This document shows positions 34,717 to 43,103 of a stretch of 64,000 nt of DNA, one piece after another. The stretch is from the NCBI GenBank assembly GCA_038524795.1, contig JBCBIJ010000009.1, forward strand, positions 1 through 64,000, read 5' to 3'. The notes beneath the pieces were generated by a model. The model worked only from the letters and a program-made list of their open reading frames with translations, did not search any database and had not been told where the DNA came from. A program made the translations under genes and the position numbers. Origin of the DNA: CALBPI01 sp038524795 (lineage in GTDB: Bacteria; Pseudomonadota; Gammaproteobacteria; Steroidobacterales; Woeseiaceae). The first letter of the stretch is position 1. Each line of letters opens with the position of its first letter.

Positions 34717-36099
34717 TCAGCCCGTGTCGTGCAGCCGATCCCGAATCTCCGCGAACCCGCGATCTACGAGCAGCGCCCCGTCGCGAAACACAGGCTCAAG
34801 CAAATTCGCCTGTTCGCCTAATGCCTCTACACGAATGGTCTCGACGCCGTCGTCCGTCCTCACGAGCGCCAACCGACCGCGCTTGGATCGCTTGCCGCGA
34901 TCCGTTACCGGGTCCTTGTAGACGTCTGACCACGCACCATCGATGCGAATGGCAGACGCCTTCATCGCGAACTGCATCGTGTCGCGATTGACGTTCTGGA
35001 GTAGTTCGCCGCCCATTCCGAAGGCCACGTTGTCAGCACTGAGCCGATGAATCTTCATGACCGCAAGGATGCGCTGAATCTCGGCCGGGCTGATACCGTC
35101 GCCTTGGATGACGCGAATGTAGTCGGGCAGCACAAGGTAGCCCTTGCTGTTCTCCCGGTAGCCGAACCGGTCCATGAGCCGACGGATCGACTCGCAAACG
35201 ATATCCGCGGGATTGCCACTGTCCGGTCGTACGACCACCGTGCCGCCTGAATTCTTGACGCGTTCGCGCAGCTCGCCGCCCCAGAGCCGCTCGATGGCAT
35301 CGAACAGGTCGTAGGAGTCACTGACGACGGCCACCGTCTTCTGCGGCCCCGCAAACTGATCGAGCATGTTGGCGTAGGCCTCGCCTTCCCGGTCGCGCCC
35401 CCAGCAGGTGATCGTGGAGTGCTCTGCTGCGGGAATGGAGAATCCGGGCATGTCGGCGCCGTAGTCCCGCCGCAGTGCCGTGATCCCGTTGATCGTATCG
35501 GTACCCATGAAGCTCAACAGGTGCGCCGCGCCGCCGGCTTCGGCCGACTCGCGCGAGCTCACGCCCCGGGCACCGAAATCATGCAGCTTGAACTCAAGGC
35601 CGTCCGCTGAATCCGCGGTGTCCTCCAGTGCCGCGCGGATGATCTCGCGGCACTCGTAGGAGCGCGACGCAATCGTCGTCGGGTACCACACGGCACGTAG
35701 CAACGCGGTTTCGACGTAACTCGTGAGCCAGGGCACGGCGGGATCGGTGTTCCGGACCTGCAGCAGCACATTGGACACGGGCAAACGGGTTCCTTCAGCC
35801 ACGGCCTCAATCTCGAGCGGCAGGTGCCCGCCGTGGGCATTGAGGATGTGGCGCCACCCGGCCTGGTTGAAGGGCAAGCCATGTGCCGCGAGTACATCGG
35901 CGGCCTCCTCCATGTCGGCCGAGGTAATGGGGCGTGACAGATAGTTCTTGAGAAACATCTGTAAGCCGAAAAAGACGCTGTGCGTATACTCGCCGCCACG
36001 CGACTCGACATAGCTCGAGACCACTTCGGCACCGGGTGGGTACTGCAGGTAGTGCGACGCCTTGTAGGAGTCGACGTTCAGGATGGGATTGGTCGTCAC
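34717..36099 (-). CDS. nadV: Nicotinamide phosphoribosyltransferase
   Basis: The 460-residue product is of the NAMPT type. It has ILNVDSYKASHYLQYPPG at the N-terminus, YVESRGG, then the active-site segments KLHDFGARGVSSRES, FMGTDTINGI and RPDSGNP and VIQGDGIS, as in NadV/NAMPT. It joins nicotinamide to phosphoribosyl pyrophosphate to form NMN. It lies 60 bases downstream of the bifunctional NMN adenylyltransferase gene and is probably cotranscribed from the NrtR-controlled promoter. Length and start match the family. Confidence 0.9.
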   Translation of the reverse strand: MTTNPILNVDSYKASHYLQYPPGAEVVSSYVESRGGEYTHSVFFGLQMFLKNYLSRPITSADMEEAADVLAAHGLPFNQAGWRHILNAHGGHLPLEIEAVAEGTRLPVSNVLLQVRNTDPAVPWLTSYVETALLRAVWYPTTIASRSYECREIIRAALEDTADSADGLEFKLHDFGARGVSSRESAEAGGAAHLLSFMGTDTINGITALRRDYGADMPGFSIPAAEHSTITCWGRDREGEAYANMLDQFAGPQKTVAVVSDSYDLFDAIERLWGGELRERVKNSGGTVVVRPDSGNPADIVCESIRRLMDRFGYRENSKGYLVLPDYIRVIQGDGISPAEIQRILAVMKIHRLSADNVAFGMGGELLQNVNRDTMQFAMKASAIRIDGAWSDVYKDPVTDRGKRSKRGRLALVRTDDGVETIRVEALGEQANLLEPVFRDGALLVDRGFAEIRDRLHDTG

Positions 36100-36159
36100 G
36101 GGAGCTCCTCCTGTGAAAATCGCGGGCCGGTCTCTCCAGCTCGCGGTGGGCGACGGTCG

Positions 36160-37236
36160 TCAGCTCATCTGGCCAACCATCTTCTGGATAATGAAATAGT
36201 GGTCCTCGAACAGGCGTTCTGGATCCAGCTCGGCGAGCGGCACCCAGAATGCGTGCCGCGCATCGTCACCGCCGCGCACTTTGGGAAGCGCGGTATCAGG
36301 GTTCAGGTGGATGTGAAACGCGTGCGTCACCGTGCGACCGCGCGCAGATCGGTACGGATCGTCAAAGACGCCTTCGGCGACGATTGAGCCCGCAAGCACC
36401 GGGACGGGCACCTTGATGCGGGTTTCCTCCTTGAGTTCGCGGATCATCGATTCGCGCAATGTCTCTGTGGGCGAGATGAAACCGCCAGGCAGTGCCCACT
36501 GCCCCATCCCAGGACGCGCTTTGCGTTCGACGAGCAGGATGTGCCCCGACTGAACCACAATGGCATCAACCGTGAGGAACATCGGCTCATAGGGCGCACT
36601 GCCCCACTGCTCGCGGTACTGACGGACAAAGTCGAACTCATCGCGCACAGCGCGAAAGGCATCGGTCTTCGTGTAGGCCTTCAAAAACTGAAGCACGGGC
36701 TCCGGTACCAGGTCCTTGGCGAGTGCCGTGATCGACAAACGGCCATCCTCCCAGGACCCCGCATCGGCGCTGAAGATGGCGTTGCGCACTTCGGTGCCAC
36801 TCATCACATCGACGGCATCCACATCAACCGAAGACCAGTTTGGGAACAGGCTCAGGTAGTAGGAACTGTGGTCCTTGTTGTGACCGATGAGGCCAATGCG
36901 CGGCGGCCGGTGGGGTTGCGCGTGGTGTGCTGCGACGAGCCCGTTGACGGTCTTTTGGACATTGGCGAGCCAGAGATCGTCGTTGTAAGTCGCGTCCATA
37001 ATGGGCGCAACATGCAGTCTCGCATTGTCCTCGGCGCTCAGCGTGGCGCGGATCATGGCCTCGCGTTCACGAAACGACCAGGGGTTGCGGACGCAGGCGG
37101 GCCGGTGCGCAGAACCGATGAGGACAATGACATGGCGCGCCGCTTCAAGTGCCTGCGCAACGACGCGGGCGTGACCCAGGTGATAGGGCTGAAACCGGCC
37201 GATGAAGACCAGAAAATCGGGTTGGCTAGTTGTCAC
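36160..37236 (-). CDS. nadM: Bifunctional NMN adenylyltransferase / Nudix hydrolase
   Basis: The 358-residue product has two domains. Residues 1-180 form a NadM-type nucleotidyltransferase (FIGRFQPYHLGHARVV, then the ISSTxxR-equivalent MSGTEVRNA). Residues about 205-350 form a Nudix domain with WALPGGFISPTETLRES and RELKEET. The first makes NAD from NMN; the second probably hydrolyses ADP-ribose. This fusion is known from NrtR regulons. ATG 37236 is 100 bases from the divergent nrtR gene, with the operator candidate between them. Confidence 0.92.
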   Translation of the reverse strand: MTTSQPDFLVFIGRFQPYHLGHARVVAQALEAARHVIVLIGSAHRPACVRNPWSFREREAMIRATLSAEDNARLHVAPIMDATYNDDLWLANVQKTVNGLVAAHHAQPHRPPRIGLIGHNKDHSSYYLSLFPNWSSVDVDAVDVMSGTEVRNAIFSADAGSWEDGRLSITALAKDLVPEPVLQFLKAYTKTDAFRAVRDEFDFVRQYREQWGSAPYEPMFLTVDAIVVQSGHILLVERKARPGMGQWALPGGFISPTETLRESMIRELKEETRIKVPVPVLAGSIVAEGVFDDPYRSARGRTVTHAFHIHLNPDTALPKVRGGDDARHAFWVPLAELDPERLFEDHYFIIQKMVGQMS

Positions 37237-37282
37237 AGTAAGCTCCTTACCGCAGGGACGCCCGGTCTATTCCTGAGCGTCA

Positions 37283-37301
37283 TGGTGTACATGCTACACT
37301 A
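37283..37301. promoter_or_regulatory. Candidate NrtR operator
   Basis: An inverted repeat GTGTA (37285-37289) and TACAC (37295-37299) with a 5-base spacer, flanked by T at 37283 and A at 37301, lies midway between divergent nadM and nrtR. The palindrome overlaps a possible -10 (TACACT at 37295-37300). NrtR binds such sites to repress NAD genes and is released by ADP-ribose. Function here is inferred. Confidence 0.6.
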
Positions 37302-37334
37302 CCGGTACAAACAGTCAAACCCAGGTGTAGGCCA

Positions 37335-37964
37335 CTGATCCAGTATGACTTTCCGCGCCCGGCCGTCACGGTCGACCTCGTGGCGTTCCGTGTCAATCAG
37401 GACATACTGGAACTACTCTTGATTGAGCGCAAGGAACCCCCGTTTGGCGGGCGCTGGACACTGCCTGGCGCTTTCGTCCGCGAGAAGGAGCCACTCGAGG
37501 CGACAGCCGCTCGCATCCTCCGCGAGAAAGCCCACCTCGACGGCATCTACCTCGAACAATTGGCCACGTTCGGCGCACCCGACCGCGACCCTCGGGGCCA
37601 TGTTCTGAGCGTCGCCTACTTCGCCATCGTGAATGCGGCGACCCTCGATGACGGCACCGGGCAGTGGTTTGCCGTGGACACACTTCCCAAAACCGGCTTC
37701 GATCACGACGACATCATCGCAACGGCCATTCAGCGGCTGCGCGGCAAGCTCACTTACACCGACCTGGGCTTCGCATTTCTCCCTGACACGTTCACGCTGA
37801 CCGAATTGCAAAAAACCTGGCAGGCCATCCTGGACACCACGCTCGACAAAAGAAACTTCAGGAAGTCGATCCTCTCGCAGGCCCGCGTCGTTGCGACAGG
37901 CAGGAAATCGTCAGGCGGCGCACACCCGCCTGCGATGCTTTACCGCTGGCAGCCGAAAGGCTAG
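37335..37964 (+). CDS. nrtR: NrtR, Nudix-related transcriptional repressor of NAD genes
   Basis: The product of about 209 residues has a Nudix-like N-terminal domain (LLIERKEPPFGGRWTLPGAF) with degenerate catalytic Glu residues (REKEPLEATAARILREKAHL) and a winged-helix C-terminus (LTELQKTWQAILDTTLDKR, then RNFRKSI). The family motif YDFPRPAVTVDLV is encoded at 37344-37382, upstream of the first GTG (37380), and there is no ATG, GTG or TTG before it. CTG 37335, with AGGTG at 37323-37327, is the most likely start. It controls the divergent nadM/nadV genes. Confidence 0.85.
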   Translation: MIQYDFPRPAVTVDLVAFRVNQDILELLLIERKEPPFGGRWTLPGAFVREKEPLEATAARILREKAHLDGIYLEQLATFGAPDRDPRGHVLSVAYFAIVNAATLDDGTGQWFAVDTLPKTGFDHDDIIATAIQRLRGKLTYTDLGFAFLPDTFTLTELQKTWQAILDTTLDKRNFRKSILSQARVVATGRKSSGGAHPPAMLYRWQPKG

Positions 37965-39535
37965 CCGCCGACCTTTCGCCCCTGCCAATACTGCTCACGC
38001 AGCTTGAATTTCTGCAGCTTGCCCGTCGCCGTTCGCGGCAGCGCCTTGACGAACGCCACAGAAGTCGGGCACTTGAAGTGCGCCATGTTGTCGCGACAGT
38101 GCGCGATGATCTCGGCCTCAGTGGGCGACGTGCCCTCACGAACGACAATGAGCGCCTTGGGCGTCTCTCCCCACTGATCATGAGGCACGCCGATCACGGC
38201 ACATTCCATGACAGCAGGATGCTTGTAGAGCGTGTCCTCGATGTCGGCCGAGCTGATGTTCTCCCCACCCGAGATGATGACGTCCTTTTTTCGGTCGACG
38301 ATGTGAATGTTCTCGAGCTCGTCCCAGATCGCCAGGTCGCCCGTGTGGAAGAACCCATCCCGGATCGCCAGCTCGGTCTGGTCGGGTTGCTCCCAGTAGC
38401 CCTTGAACACGACGTTGGAACGCGCGCACACCTCGCCTATTGACTGGTTATCCCTGGGCACGAGGTTGCCGTCGTCATCAAGCAGGCGTATCTCAACCCC
38501 GAGTGCGGGTACTCCCGCCCGCGAACGGCGCTGGTAGTCGTGCTTCTCCGTCGCGAAGTCGACTTGCGATGACGTCAACAAGGGCGCCGTCTCCGTCAGG
38601 CCGTAGATCTGCAGGAAATGCCAGCCGAGCTCCTCCTCAAGCTGCTCGATAAACGCCGCCGGTGGCGGTGCACCGGCAAGCACAAACCGCGGTGCCGTCG
38701 TGAAGCTGTGGCTTGCCTTATCGTCGTAGTCGAGAATCGCGCGCAAGACCGTGGGCGCCATGCACGCGATGGTGATCTTCTCCTGCTCAACGACGTTGCA
38801 GATCACGCGCGCGTCGATGGCGCGCACCACGACATGGGTCGCGCCCATGCCGGTAAAGGCATAGACGCCACCCCACCCGTTGCAGTGAAACATCGGCAGT
38901 GTCCACATCGTCACGTCGTTGTGGGCGATCTGCCAGCAGGCGATCAGTCCGTAGGCGTTGATGTAGACGTTGCGGTGCGTGAGCATCACGCCCTTGGGAC
39001 GCGAGGTTGTCCCGGAGGTGTAGTTGATCGATACCAGATCGTTTTCATCTCTCTCGGGGCATACAGGCTGATTCGGCGATGCGGCCGCAACCAAGGTGTT
39101 CCAGTCCTGCCAGCCCGGATAGTCGCCGGACTCATAGGCCGCGACGACCCAGTGATCAACGGCGGGCAGCTGATCGCGAATGGCGTCGATCATGGGCACG
39201 TACTCGTAGTCTACGAGCACGGCCTTCACGCCCGCGTGATTGATGATGTACTCGTGATCCTCAGGGATGAGTCGGTAGTTGAGCGGTACGAGAATCAGCC
39301 CGAGCTGCGCCGTCGCGTAGAAGCTCTCCATGAAAAAGTGCGAATTGGGGCTCAGGATGCACACCCGATCGCCCTGCTCCAGGCCCAGCGCACGCAAGGC
39401 ATTCGAGAGCCGGTGGACGCGCTCGGCGTACTCGACATAGGTAAATCGCAGGTCGCCGTCGACTATGGCCGTCTTGCCCGGGTACAGCGACGCGGCGCGC
39501 CGCAGAAAGTCATCAACAAGAAGCGGTACGTGCAT
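37961..39535 (-). CDS. Acyl-CoA synthetase (AMP-forming)
   Basis: The 524-residue product belongs to the ANL superfamily, with the P-loop-like motif YTSGTTSRPKGV, MFHCNGW, YGLTETAP, GDLAIWDELENIHIVDRKKD and the C-terminal lysine in PRTATGKLQKFKLR. It activates a carboxylic acid, probably a medium or long chain, to its CoA thioester. ATG 39535 is used, with GGGGGCA upstream on the minus strand, rather than 39625, since the family starts at LLVDDFLRRAASLYPGK. It overlaps the end of nrtR by four bases. Chain-length preference is unknown. Confidence 0.88.
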   Translation of the reverse strand: MHVPLLVDDFLRRAASLYPGKTAIVDGDLRFTYVEYAERVHRLSNALRALGLEQGDRVCILSPNSHFFMESFYATAQLGLILVPLNYRLIPEDHEYIINHAGVKAVLVDYEYVPMIDAIRDQLPAVDHWVVAAYESGDYPGWQDWNTLVAAASPNQPVCPERDENDLVSINYTSGTTSRPKGVMLTHRNVYINAYGLIACWQIAHNDVTMWTLPMFHCNGWGGVYAFTGMGATHVVVRAIDARVICNVVEQEKITIACMAPTVLRAILDYDDKASHSFTTAPRFVLAGAPPPAAFIEQLEEELGWHFLQIYGLTETAPLLTSSQVDFATEKHDYQRRSRAGVPALGVEIRLLDDDGNLVPRDNQSIGEVCARSNVVFKGYWEQPDQTELAIRDGFFHTGDLAIWDELENIHIVDRKKDVIISGGENISSADIEDTLYKHPAVMECAVIGVPHDQWGETPKALIVVREGTSPTEAEIIAHCRDNMAHFKCPTSVAFVKALPRTATGKLQKFKLREQYWQGRKVGG

Positions 39536-39649
39536 CAATCTGCCCCCAGTGCATTGCCCCGAGACCAAGCTTAGCGTGCGCCCGGTGGCGCGCGCGACCT
39601 GCGCCCACTGCTGTTGCATAATCAAGCGGTATCTATGGTGGAGCCCGAA

Positions 39650-40222
39650 ATGGCCAAGCGTGCGTTCAAGTTTCCAAAAATTCTTGCTGAATCCGCGGCC
39701 ATTTTCCTCGGCGTGCTACTCGCCTTCGTGGTCGAACAGTGGCGTGAGGACCTCAACGAGCGACGCGAAGCAGAAGCAACCCTCAATCTTGTGCGCGCCG
39801 AGCTCACGCAAAACCTGGCCGAGCTCGAGGCCATCGCACCACTGCGCGGCGAAATGCTGAAAAACTACGAAGAAGCCATCATGGTGCTCAAGAACGAGAA
39901 TCGCTTTCCCGAGAACTTGCCCGACTTTCGATCGCCCGACATCACGAGTATCGCCTATGAGCTGGCCACGGACTCGGGCGCCGTTACCGGGGTGGCGCCC
40001 GAGGACTTGTTGATTGTGGCGCGCGCCTACGAAGCACTTGAAGAAGTGCGCCGTAACGACACTTTCCTCAACGAGCGCAATGCCCAGATCCGATTCAACG
40101 ACGGCGAGCAATACCTGTCGGGCTTCATCTACTACCTGAACCGCGCCAACATGAATGAGCCTCTCGCCATAGGGCACATCCGTGCAGCTATCGAGACGCT
40201 CGAGGCACGCGATGGCCGCTAG
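39650..40222 (+). CDS. Single-helix membrane protein, DUF6090-like
   Basis: The 190-residue product has one membrane helix near the N-terminus (ESAAIFLGVLLAFVVEQW, about 14-31), followed directly by a charged helix (REDLNERREAEATLNLVRAE) and an alpha-helical domain. The layout and the LGVLLAFxxEQW motif recall DUF6090-like proteins. GGAG at 39639-39642 decides the start at ATG 39650. Function is unknown; it precedes the GH31 gene by 18 bases and may be cotranscribed. Confidence 0.6.
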   Translation: MAKRAFKFPKILAESAAIFLGVLLAFVVEQWREDLNERREAEATLNLVRAELTQNLAELEAIAPLRGEMLKNYEEAIMVLKNENRFPENLPDFRSPDITSIAYELATDSGAVTGVAPEDLLIVARAYEALEEVRRNDTFLNERNAQIRFNDGEQYLSGFIYYLNRANMNEPLAIGHIRAAIETLEARDGR

Positions 40223-40240
40223 GACTGCGTCCCTCTCGTG

Positions 40241-42559
40241 ATGCGACTTCAACCCGCCCTGATTGCTCTGGGCCTGTCACTGCTGGCGGCCTGCGCCACG
40301 CCACCCACGGACTCCAATACGGGGGCAGTCTTTGTGGCGCCCGATGGCAGCCGCGCCCTCCGCGTCTCCTGGTACGGCGACGCTATGGTTCGGGTTCAGT
40401 CGGCACGCGCCGGCGAGCCATTCCTGCCTGATACGCATTACGAGATGATCGTCTCGCACGAGTGGTTCACAGAGACCGAGCTGACCACGACTGAGGATCA
40501 TTATCGAATCCGTTCTGCGCAGCTCCTGGTCGAAGTGGACCGCAAAACGCTGGCCGTGCGCTACTTCAGGCTTGGCGAAAACGCGCCCCTCCTCAGCGAG
40601 CAGCATCGCGCGACAACGCGGGGCGCACGACGCCGGGTCAGTTTTGACCCGCAGACCGAAGAGCGTTTCACGGGCCTTGGTCACGGTTACTTCGGCCGCG
40701 CGGACTCGCTGAACCTGACGGGCTCGATCATTGGGCGAAACTACGGCAACCAGCCCATCGAGCAGGCGCCGCTCATCGTGCCGATGTACCTGTCGAGCCG
40801 CGGTTACGGCGTGTTTCTTAACAGCACATTTCCGAACCGCTTCGCATTCAATGCTGACGGCGATTACAGCATCGAGATTGATACCCACGGGTTCGAGGGC
40901 CAATTGGACTACGTGTTCATCGACGGGCCGACACTACCGGACGTACTCAATCACTACACGCAGCTCACGGGTCGCCCTCGCCTGCCCACGAAAGCGATGT
41001 TTGGCCTGCAGCTGAGTGATAAGGGTCACGACCACACGACCGACACACCCTCCGACGAGACGTGGTGGCGCGACAAGATCACGGCGCACCGTAGCAGCGG
41101 CCTTCCGCTCGACCACGTGGTTAATGACAACCGCTGGCGCGCCGGTGGCGGCAAGCGTTGCGAATCGCGCATCGAGTGGGACCCCGAGCGCTATCCGGAC
41201 CCGGCTGCCTGGCAGCGATGGCTCGCGGCGAATGGCCTCGTATCAACACTCGATTTCAACCGCTGCATCGCGCGCTTTTCCGAAGGATGGCGGCCCGCGT
41301 TCAACCTGCCACCCATCGACAACATTGAGTTCGCCGACAGTGCGCCCGACCTCACCGACCCCGGTTTTCGGCGCTGGTTTTGGCAGGTGTTCTACGAGCA
41401 ATCGCTGGACCCAGCCCTCGGCTACCCCGGCGACGCTCTCTGGATCGACGAGTTCGACGAACAGGGCGCCGCCGACAAACAGACGGTCCTGGCGAATGGC
41501 CGCAGTCTCGCTGAGATGCGCAACTACTGGTTTTTCCTTATCGCCAAAGCGCTCGTCGCAGATGGCTGGGACGCATCAGACATCGATCGGCGCCCGTTCG
41601 TCTGGGTGCGCGGCATGACGGCCGGTGCGCAGCGCTACGCCACCCTCTGGAGCGGCGACATCAAGCCCAACGACGCCGATATGGCGTCGCAAATCCGCGC
41701 CATGCAACTGGCGGGGCTCGCGGGCTTCCCATTCTGGGGCCATGATGCTGGCGGTTTTTTCGATTGGGACGCGCGCAAGGGCCCTGACGAATCGCTGTAT
41801 CAACGTTGGGCTATGGCGTTGGGTGCCTTCTCGCCGATCTGGAAGCCACACGGCATGGGCCAATCGCGCTGGCCGCTCGATCGCAATGAGCGCAGCCGTG
41901 ATGACGCCGCCTACTACGGCGCTCTGCGCTACACGCTGATGCCGTATCTGTACTCGGCGGCACACGAAGCCCACGAGCGCGGACTGCCGATCATACGACC
42001 CATGCTGCTCGACTACCCGGAGCATGACGCCGCCTGGCGCAGCGATCTTCAGTTCCTGTTCGGACCAGACCTGGTCGTTGCGCCCGTGGTTGCCAACATG
42101 CGCAACGTCTGGCTGCCGCCCGGTGATTGGTATCTCATCGACGGCGGCAAACACTTCAAAGGGAGTCGGTCGGTGCCGCTGCGAAGCCGAGATACGCTGA
42201 TGCCTGTCCTCGCTCGCGCTGGTGCGATCATTCCCCAGCGACCATTCGCGAAAAGCACGGCGTTTATCGACAAGTCGGCACTCGTCGTCCACGTCTACGC
42301 GGGCGCCGATGGGCACTTTCGACTCATCGAAGATGATGACCACAGCGAGGCCTACCGAACCGGCGTCCGGCGAACTACGGATTTGTACTACGACGATACA
42401 ACGCAGGCACTGACCATCGAGGCGGCGCAGGGCGACTATGCCGGCGCCCCGGACTCGCGCACCGTAGTGATTCGGTTCACAGACCAACGGCGTACGCGAA
42501 CGCTGGCGCCCGTCACGCACAGGGTATCGACGCGACTCGACATTCCGCTGGCGCCGTAG
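40241..42559 (+). CDS. GH31 family glycoside hydrolase, lipoprotein
   Basis: The 772-residue product has lipobox LAAC (LLAACATPP), an N-terminal beta-sandwich, then the GH31 (beta/alpha)8 barrel with Asp403 in LWIDEFDEQ as candidate nucleophile and SGDIKPNDAD as the acid/base region. A C-terminal beta domain (LFGPDLVVAPVV, VHVYAGADGHF) follows. GH31 enzymes are retaining alpha-glucosidases, alpha-xylosidases and relatives. The WIDEFDE core differs from the common WxDMNE, so the sugar specificity is uncertain. It probably acts in the envelope. The start is ATG 40241, with GTG 40238 just before it. Confidence 0.85.
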   Translation: MRLQPALIALGLSLLAACATPPTDSNTGAVFVAPDGSRALRVSWYGDAMVRVQSARAGEPFLPDTHYEMIVSHEWFTETELTTTEDHYRIRSAQLLVEVDRKTLAVRYFRLGENAPLLSEQHRATTRGARRRVSFDPQTEERFTGLGHGYFGRADSLNLTGSIIGRNYGNQPIEQAPLIVPMYLSSRGYGVFLNSTFPNRFAFNADGDYSIEIDTHGFEGQLDYVFIDGPTLPDVLNHYTQLTGRPRLPTKAMFGLQLSDKGHDHTTDTPSDETWWRDKITAHRSSGLPLDHVVNDNRWRAGGGKRCESRIEWDPERYPDPAAWQRWLAANGLVSTLDFNRCIARFSEGWRPAFNLPPIDNIEFADSAPDLTDPGFRRWFWQVFYEQSLDPALGYPGDALWIDEFDEQGAADKQTVLANGRSLAEMRNYWFFLIAKALVADGWDASDIDRRPFVWVRGMTAGAQRYATLWSGDIKPNDADMASQIRAMQLAGLAGFPFWGHDAGGFFDWDARKGPDESLYQRWAMALGAFSPIWKPHGMGQSRWPLDRNERSRDDAAYYGALRYTLMPYLYSAAHEAHERGLPIIRPMLLDYPEHDAAWRSDLQFLFGPDLVVAPVVANMRNVWLPPGDWYLIDGGKHFKGSRSVPLRSRDTLMPVLARAGAIIPQRPFAKSTAFIDKSALVVHVYAGADGHFRLIEDDDHSEAYRTGVRRTTDLYYDDTTQALTIEAAQGDYAGAPDSRTVVIRFTDQRRTRTLAPVTHRVSTRLDIPLAP

Positions 42560-42571
42560 GCGCCGCCGCGT

Positions 42572-43009
42572 TCAGAACATCACGGCCAAAAGCATGGCTG
42601 CTGTGGCAATAAAGCCCGTGCCCCACACAAGTGATCGCACGGCATAGACGCCAGACACATAAGCGGGCACGTAAAGCACCCGAGCAATCAGATACAACCA
42701 GGCGCAGCGTTCCGTAGTGACACTGCTGCTGTTGCTGAGCACGACCACCACAACCGCAATCGTGAACAGAATAAGCCCTTCGAAGTGGTTGTCCATGGCC
42801 CGCTTGAGGCGACCGGCGACGCCCGTGGGCTCCTTTCGTTCGTCTCTCGGTCCACCCGTGTACTTAGTGCCGAGCTGCACATTCACGGGCACAGCCATGA
42901 TCAGGAACTGCACCACCTGCAGCAACGCGGCATACCCGAGCACCTGTAACTCCACCGCCATGTCTTGGTTTCCAAACATCAACGCCAGAACAAACCATAG
43001 CGGATTCAT
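42572..43009 (-). CDS. MAPEG family membrane protein
   Basis: The 145-residue product has four membrane helices and the MAPEG motif RLKRAMDNHFEGLILFTI in the second helix region. Many members are glutathione transferases or peroxidases of the membrane; bacterial ones are mostly untested. The family usually begins close to MAVELQVLGY, so the true start may be ATG 42961 (17th residue) rather than 43009. It is convergent with the GH31 gene. Confidence 0.85.
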   Translation of the reverse strand: MNPLWFVLALMFGNQDMAVELQVLGYAALLQVVQFLIMAVPVNVQLGTKYTGGPRDERKEPTGVAGRLKRAMDNHFEGLILFTIAVVVVVLSNSSSVTTERCAWLYLIARVLYVPAYVSGVYAVRSLVWGTGFIATAAMLLAVMF

Positions 43010-43034
43010 CTCGGCTGTGCGGCTTCACCGCCGC

Positions 43035-43064
43035 AAAAAAAAGGCCCGGCCAAATGGCCGGGCC
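43035..43064 (-). terminator. Intrinsic terminator of the TonB-dependent receptor locus
   Basis: On the minus strand a perfect 9-bp stem (43056-43064 with 43043-43051, GGCCCGGCC) with a 4-base loop is followed by an unbroken T-run (A-run 43035-43042 on the plus strand). It lies 40 bases after the receptor stop codon. Confidence 0.9.
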
Positions 43065-43103
43065 AATGCTGGTCTTGCCTCAAAGCAACACCTCGCTAAC
43101 GCA

